Of a stretch of 9,406 nucleotides of DNA, positions 6,267 to 9,406 are shown piece after piece. The first letter of the stretch is position 1; each line of letters opens with the position of its first letter. The stretch comes from Oscillospiraceae bacterium (lineage in GTDB: Bacteria; Bacillota; Clostridia; Oscillospirales; Oscillospiraceae), in NCBI GenBank assembly GCA_016287555.1, contig JAEFAK010000062.1:1-9406 (forward strand), read 5' to 3'. The notes under the pieces are model-generated. The model was not told the DNA's origin and ran no database searches. It saw only the letters and a program-made list of their open reading frames with translations. Made by a program: the position numbers and the translations under genes.

Positions 6267-6827
6267 TCACTTGCTTTTCGAGCCCATCAGCTTCACGAAC
6301 ATGACGAGCCCTATCCATACGAGACTGCCGAGCGCGGCGGAAACCTGCGCGCGCAGCAGCACCTCGAGCGTCTTCCTGTCAAATACGGGAGTTATGCTGA
6401 AATCACGCTTTTTGAGCTTGAATGAGTTTTCTATAAGCGGCACTATCGTCCCCATCACGGCGGAGGCCGCTCCGTAGGCCACGGCCGTTCCCGCGGCGTC
6501 CTCACTGCCGTAGACGACGCTGAGTTCGAGCCTGTCTATGGTCAGCTTGCGCCTCAGCCTGCCGAGCGCGTCGGAAACGAGGCGAACTATCTCGAGGACT
6601 CTGCCGGCGGACGCGCCCTTTTTGGGCTTCTTCTCTTCCTCTTCCTTGTTCTTCTCAGCTTTTCTTTTCTTCCCTTTTTTCGCCGGGATTATTCTGAATC
6701 GGAAGGGGCCGTATTTGATATCGACCGTCGTCCCGCCCTCGGCTATCTCGGCCTTCACTCCCGCTCTCAGGAGCATGAGCAGGGCAATGAACGCGATTAT
6801 CCCGAGAATGATCCAGAGCGCCGTCAC
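6267..6827 (-). CDS. DUF2953 membrane protein (YtfI-like)
   Basis: A 186-residue protein of unknown function. One N-terminal membrane segment (about 4-20) is followed by a short soluble strand region with YGPFRFRI (39-46). A strongly charged Lys/Glu tract follows (50-71). The C-terminal part reads IDRLELSVVYGSEDAAGTA, AYGAASAVMGTI and FSITPVFD, the pattern of DUF2953. A second hydrophobic segment lies near the C-terminus (about 165-180). B. subtilis ytfI, next to ytfJ, is the matching pair, so the link to YtfJ is conserved, and a sporulation or germination role is an inference from that pairing. The start is GTG, in a 4-base GTGA overlap with the scpB stop, so translation is probably coupled. 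The charged tract could be a flexible linker or bind nucleic acid or the membrane surface; nothing in the sequence decides this. Confidence 0.82.
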   Translation of the reverse strand: MTALWIILGIIAFIALLMLLRAGVKAEIAEGGTTVDIKYGPFRFRIIPAKKGKKRKAEKNKEEEEKKPKKGASAGRVLEIVRLVSDALGRLRRKLTIDRLELSVVYGSEDAAGTAVAYGAASAVMGTIVPLIENSFKLKKRDFSITPVFDRKTLEVLLRAQVSAALGSLVWIGLVMFVKLMGSKSK

Positions 6828-7429
6828 TTGTCTTCACCCTGCTCCGGAGCGTCGATCTGAGCTTTGGCCTCGCCCTGCGTCAGCGCCTCGATGGCGCTCT
6901 CGATCGAAAGCTGCTCCTCGTCGGGCTTTATATCGCCTATGGGCGGCAGCTCCTCGAGGCTCTTCAGGCCGAACGAGCGCAGGAAGGTGTCCGTCGTCCG
7001 AAACTGCATCGGGCGGCCGGGAACGTCCAGCCTTCCGCAGGGCTCTATGAGGCCGCGGTCAGTCAGCACGCCGACGGTATACGAGCTGTCCACCCCGCGC
7101 ACCTGCTCGATATAGGTGCGGGTAACGGGCTGATAGTAGGCGATTATGGCAAGCACCTCGAGGGCTGCCTGCGTCAGCCTCGGCGGGCGGCGCGTCTCCA
7201 GCGCGAGGCGCACGACCTCGTAGCACTCGGGCGCAGTCACCATCTGGTAGGACTTTTCAAGCCTTATGACGCGCATGCCGCGCTCATCGAAGCTGTACTG
7301 GTCCGCAAGGCGGGTCGCCGCTTCCTCTATCTCGCTCTCGTCCGCGCCGAGCAGCGCGCACAGGCGCTCCACGGGCACGGGATCGCCGCACGCGAAGAGC
7401 ACGGCTTCAAGCATGTTATCGATCTTCAT
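6824..7429 (-). CDS. scpB: Segregation and condensation protein B
   Basis: ScpB is the kite subunit of the SMC-ScpA-ScpB complex that compacts and separates replicated chromosomes; a ScpB dimer binds the middle of ScpA. The 201 residues (usual about 180-200) contain two winged-helix regions: the N-terminal one starts DNMLEAVLFACGDPVPVERL, and the second has the highly conserved LTQAALEVLAIIAYYQPVTR followed by IEQVRGVDSSYTVGVLTDRGLIE, GRPMQFRTTDTFL, and a final FGLKSLEELPPI. A polar, acidic tail of about 35 residues follows. The ATG lies 14 bases inside the end of scpA, with GGGAAG upstream, and the gene overlaps the DUF2953 gene by 4 bases. Confidence 0.95.
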   Translation of the reverse strand: MKIDNMLEAVLFACGDPVPVERLCALLGADESEIEEAATRLADQYSFDERGMRVIRLEKSYQMVTAPECYEVVRLALETRRPPRLTQAALEVLAIIAYYQPVTRTYIEQVRGVDSSYTVGVLTDRGLIEPCGRLDVPGRPMQFRTTDTFLRSFGLKSLEELPPIGDIKPDEEQLSIESAIEALTQGEAKAQIDAPEQGEDK

Positions 7430-8204
7430 TCGCTTCTTCCCTTCCGGCCGCGGACGGCACGAACGCCATCTCCCAGCCGTTTTCGGTCTCCGTAAGCTCG
7501 GCCGCGCCGCTCCTGCATATCTCGAGGACGGCGATGAACGAGGCGACGAGCTCGGATCTGTCGCCGCAGGCGGCGAACACCTCGCGCAGGGTCATCTTTC
7601 CCCGGTCGCGCAGGCTCGTCAGCAGTTCCTCGGTCTTCTGTCCGAGCGGGTAGGTCACGCGGGTCGGCATAACTATACCCGGCGCGGGCGCTCCGCTGCC
7701 GTCCGTGCGGTCGGCAAGCTGCGCCATGGCTGCGGCGAGCTCTGAGGGCTCATGGCTGTATCTGTAGAGCCCCGCGCCCTTGAGCTCGATCGGAGCTCTG
7801 GCGAAGGTCGTGAATCCGGCCTGCGCGCGGCGCGCGAACCACTCAAGCTGCTCCTTTATGCGGGCATAGTACTCCCTGTTTTTCAGAGTCATGAGGGAGC
7901 TTCGGAGCGTTTCCAGCTCGCTCGGCTCCTCGTCGCCGGTCAACAGCGTACGGGCCTTGATATACATCAGATGGGACGCCATCTCCATGAACTCGCTCGT
8001 TATCTCAAGGTCCATGGAGCGCATCTCGTTCATCCACGCGAGGTACTGGTCGAGGATGAGCGATATCTTGACGTCGCATATCTCTATTTTGTTCTTGCTC
8101 AGAAGCTGGAGGATGAGGGCGAGCGGCCCCTCGAAGTCCTCCATGTCCCCGCGGGAGCGCACCACTCCCTCGAGCCGGAAAGTCAGATCGGGAATGATGG
8201 TCAC
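7416..8204 (-). CDS. scpA: Segregation and condensation protein A
   Basis: ScpA is the kleisin that closes the SMC ring and carries ScpB. Numbering from the GTG at 8204 (262 residues), the N-terminal SMC-neck-binding part shows RLEGVV (10-15), MEDFEGPLALILQLLSKNKI (21-40), ISLILDQYLAWM and the MASHLMYIKARTLL helix. The middle linker is less conserved. The C-terminal winged helix, which binds the SMC head, has KMTLREVFAACGDRSELVASFIAVLEICRSG in pieces. The GTG overlaps the protease stop by 4 bases (GTGA), but its only strong Shine-Dalgarno directly abuts it. That site, GGAGGTGA, is better spaced for the in-frame ATC (8198) or ATT (8195). A start at the ATG at 8144 would lose the RLEGVV block. 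I keep GTG as the conventional choice. scpB overlaps its end by 14 bases. Confidence 0.93.
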   Translation of the reverse strand: MTIIPDLTFRLEGVVRSRGDMEDFEGPLALILQLLSKNKIEICDVKISLILDQYLAWMNEMRSMDLEITSEFMEMASHLMYIKARTLLTGDEEPSELETLRSSLMTLKNREYYARIKEQLEWFARRAQAGFTTFARAPIELKGAGLYRYSHEPSELAAAMAQLADRTDGSGAPAPGIVMPTRVTYPLGQKTEELLTSLRDRGKMTLREVFAACGDRSELVASFIAVLEICRSGAAELTETENGWEMAFVPSAAGREEANEDR

Positions 8205-8208
8205 CTCC
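8201..8208 (-). promoter_or_regulatory. Perfect Shine-Dalgarno GGAGGTGA at the protease/scpA junction
   Basis: The full anti-16S-complementary octamer is formed by the last two codons and stop of the protease gene. Its GGAGG core directly abuts the GTG start assigned to scpA (no spacer) and lies 5 nt before an in-frame ATC and 8 nt before an in-frame ATT. The site is clear; which codon it serves is open. Confidence 0.7.
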
Positions 8209-8890
8209 CAGCGATCGCGGCGATGAGTTTATATCCCCAGCGCGCGAAATTGAATAATCCGTCGAAAACGAACTCCGACGCGGCGCCGAGCGGGCGCGAA
8301 ATGACGCCCGTCAGCGCGAGGATTATGAGAAGGATCATCCCGTAGCGCTCGTAGCGCATGAGCTTCATATAAGCGCTGTCCGGCAGGAGCGAAAAGAGTA
8401 CCTTCGAGCCGTCGAGCGGCGGGATGGGGATGAAGTTGAAAATGCCGAGGCCTACGCTCAGGTACGCCGTCATGTCCAGCAGCTCGATGACCGTCCTGCC
8501 CCACGACTTGTCATAGAGCCAGAAGGTCAGGGCGCCGCGGACGAAGAGCACGAAAACAGCCAGAACGAAGTTAGAAACCGGGCCTGCCAGCGCCGTTAGC
8601 GCCATATCGCGCTTCGGATGGCGGAAATATCGCATATCGACGCTCACGGGGCGCGCCCAGCCGAACTTGAATATGACGAGCATCAGCAGGCCGATGGGGT
8701 CGATATGCCGGAGCGGATTCATGGATATGCGTCCCTGCGTCTTGGCAGTCTTATCTCCGAGGGCATAGGACGCGAGCCCGTGACACATCTCATGGAAGCT
8801 TATGCAGATGAGAGCAGGGACGACCGATACGAGCAGCTTGAGCAGATATGACCAATCAAGGTTTTTTATGACTTGACCGAATGAGAGCAT
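8201..8890 (-). CDS. Site-2 protease-type (M50) membrane metalloprotease
   Basis: An integral membrane zinc protease of the M50 family, 229 residues. The zinc-binding motif FHEMCH (HExxH, His33-Glu34-His37) lies inside a hydrophobic segment. LAGPVSNFVLA at 101-111 marks a second conserved helix, and FIPIPPLDGSKVLFSLLPD (Asp160) supplies the third zinc ligand region. Further hydrophobic stretches near 15-31, 66-74 and 186-197 give about five or six membrane spans. The short, compact form without PDZ or CBS domains resembles the small rhomboid-neighbour class called YwhC/SpoIVFB-like; the substrate cannot be told from the sequence. This class commonly precedes scpA in Bacillota. The ATG at 8890 lies 4 nt after the engB stop and has no visible Shine-Dalgarno, so it probably depends on translation of engB. 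It overlaps scpA by 4 bases. Confidence 0.92.
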   Translation of the reverse strand: MLSFGQVIKNLDWSYLLKLLVSVVPALICISFHEMCHGLASYALGDKTAKTQGRISMNPLRHIDPIGLLMLVIFKFGWARPVSVDMRYFRHPKRDMALTALAGPVSNFVLAVFVLFVRGALTFWLYDKSWGRTVIELLDMTAYLSVGLGIFNFIPIPPLDGSKVLFSLLPDSAYMKLMRYERYGMILLIILALTGVISRPLGAASEFVFDGLFNFARWGYKLIAAIAGR

Positions 8891-8894
8891 GGTA

Positions 8895-9406
8895 TCAGAC
8901 GATAGCTTCGATCGCGGCTGCGAGGCGGTCGCGCCCCTCGCCCTTTTCGGCGGAAAAGACGATGAGCTCGTCGCCCTCGGTGAGGCCGAGGGTCTCGCGG
9001 ATGAGCTCCGCGTTCCCCGCTATCTCGCTTTTTTTGCACTTGTCGGATTTGTTCGCGAGCACGACGAGCGGACATCCGACGTCCCGGAACCACCGGGCCA
9101 TCATGACGTCGTCCGCGGTCGGCTTATGGCGCAGATCGACGATGAGGACGCCCGCGCTGATGAGGTCGGTGCGCTCGAAATAACTCTCCATGAGCTTTGC
9201 CCAGCGGAGCTTTTCCGCGTCGGGCACCTTCGCGTACCCGTAGCCGGGCAGGTCGGCGAGATAGACCTGCTCATCGATGAGAAAATAGTTTATATGCGCG
9301 GTCTTCCCCGGCGTCGCGCTCGCGCGGGCGAAATTCTTCCTGCCGAGCAGGCGGTTTATGACGGACGATTTGCCGACGTTGGAGCGTCCGGCGAAAACTA
9401 TCTGCT
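8895..9406 (-). CDS. engB: Ribosome biogenesis GTPase EngB/YsxC/YihA, 5' end cut by window
   Basis: A small essential GTPase needed for assembly of the large ribosomal subunit. The window holds the last 169 codons; the family is about 195-200 residues, so roughly 25-30 N-terminal residues are missing. All G motifs are visible in order: P-loop GRSNVGKS directly at the visible start, G2 region SATPGKT, G3 DLPGYGYA (family-typical), G4 NKSD and G5 SAEKG. The motif KLRWAKLMESYFERTD and the VDLRHKPTADD segment are also typical of EngB. It is the most upstream gene seen in the first operon; its promoter is outside the window. Its stop lies 4 nt before the protease start. Confidence 0.95.
   Translation of the reverse strand, partial: QIVFAGRSNVGKSSVINRLLGRKNFARASATPGKTAHINYFLIDEQVYLADLPGYGYAKVPDAEKLRWAKLMESYFERTDLISAGVLIVDLRHKPTADDVMMARWFRDVGCPLVVLANKSDKCKKSEIAGNAELIRETLGLTEGDELIVFSAEKGEGRDRLAAAIEAIV

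Noticed and set aside
6250..6290. GATAAT -10-like element before ytfJ
   Set aside because: No credible -35 at 15-19 nt upstream, and no clear sporulation sigma-factor consensus; the short gap is better explained by the ribosome-binding site alone.
5767..6477. 236-codon plus-strand reading frame with hydrophobic stretches
   Set aside because: Antisense to the carboxypeptidase signal region, ytfJ and the DUF2953 gene, which are all supported by family motifs.

Overview
The window is a gene-dense stretch of a GC-rich Bacillota chromosome, most likely an anaerobic member of the class Clostridia. The pointers are a fused IspH/ribosomal-protein-S1 gene, a GerW/YtfJ-family sporulation-associated protein beside a DUF2953 protein, and the cluster scpA-scpB-DUF2953-ytfJ-D,D-carboxypeptidase-rluB. 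Every gene I accept lies on the minus strand, so transcription runs from high to low coordinates. I see no mobile element, CRISPR array, tRNA or rRNA, and no gene-free stretch over 300 bases. The only sizeable gap is 165 bp (3806-3970).

Transcription unit 1 (9406 down to 3971), in order of transcription: engB (5' end cut by the window), an M50 site-2-type membrane protease, scpA, scpB, a DUF2953 membrane protein, ytfJ, a secreted D-alanyl-D-alanine carboxypeptidase, and rluB. The genes are separated by at most 33 bp or overlap by 4-14 bp, as in one translationally coupled operon. The products serve ribosome assembly (EngB, RluB), chromosome condensation and segregation (ScpA/ScpB with SMC), membrane proteolysis, and wall or spore functions (carboxypeptidase, YtfJ).

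The AT-rich gap 3806-3970 holds a strong 19-bp-arm inverted repeat and a plausible promoter whose -35 element lies inside one repeat arm. The repeat could be the terminator of unit 1, the operator of the next gene, or both.

Transcription unit 2 (3805 down past position 1): an RpiR-family SIS-domain regulator, an HI0933-family flavoprotein, cmk (CMP kinase), and ispH fused to the start of a ribosomal protein S1 gene (3' end cut by the window). All junctions overlap or are separated by 1 bp.

Most of this is conserved housekeeping and I see no clearly new system. The points most worth a second look are: (a) the carboxypeptidase has a complete signal peptide in frame but no ATG, GTG or TTG upstream of the mature domain, so it seems to start at ATA or another rare codon; (b) scpA has a perfect GGAGGTGA Shine-Dalgarno placed for ATC/ATT rather than for its GTG; (c) the inverted repeat/operator upstream of rpiR; and (d) the unusual SIS motifs of that RpiR protein and its link to isoprenoid, nucleotide and ribosome genes.
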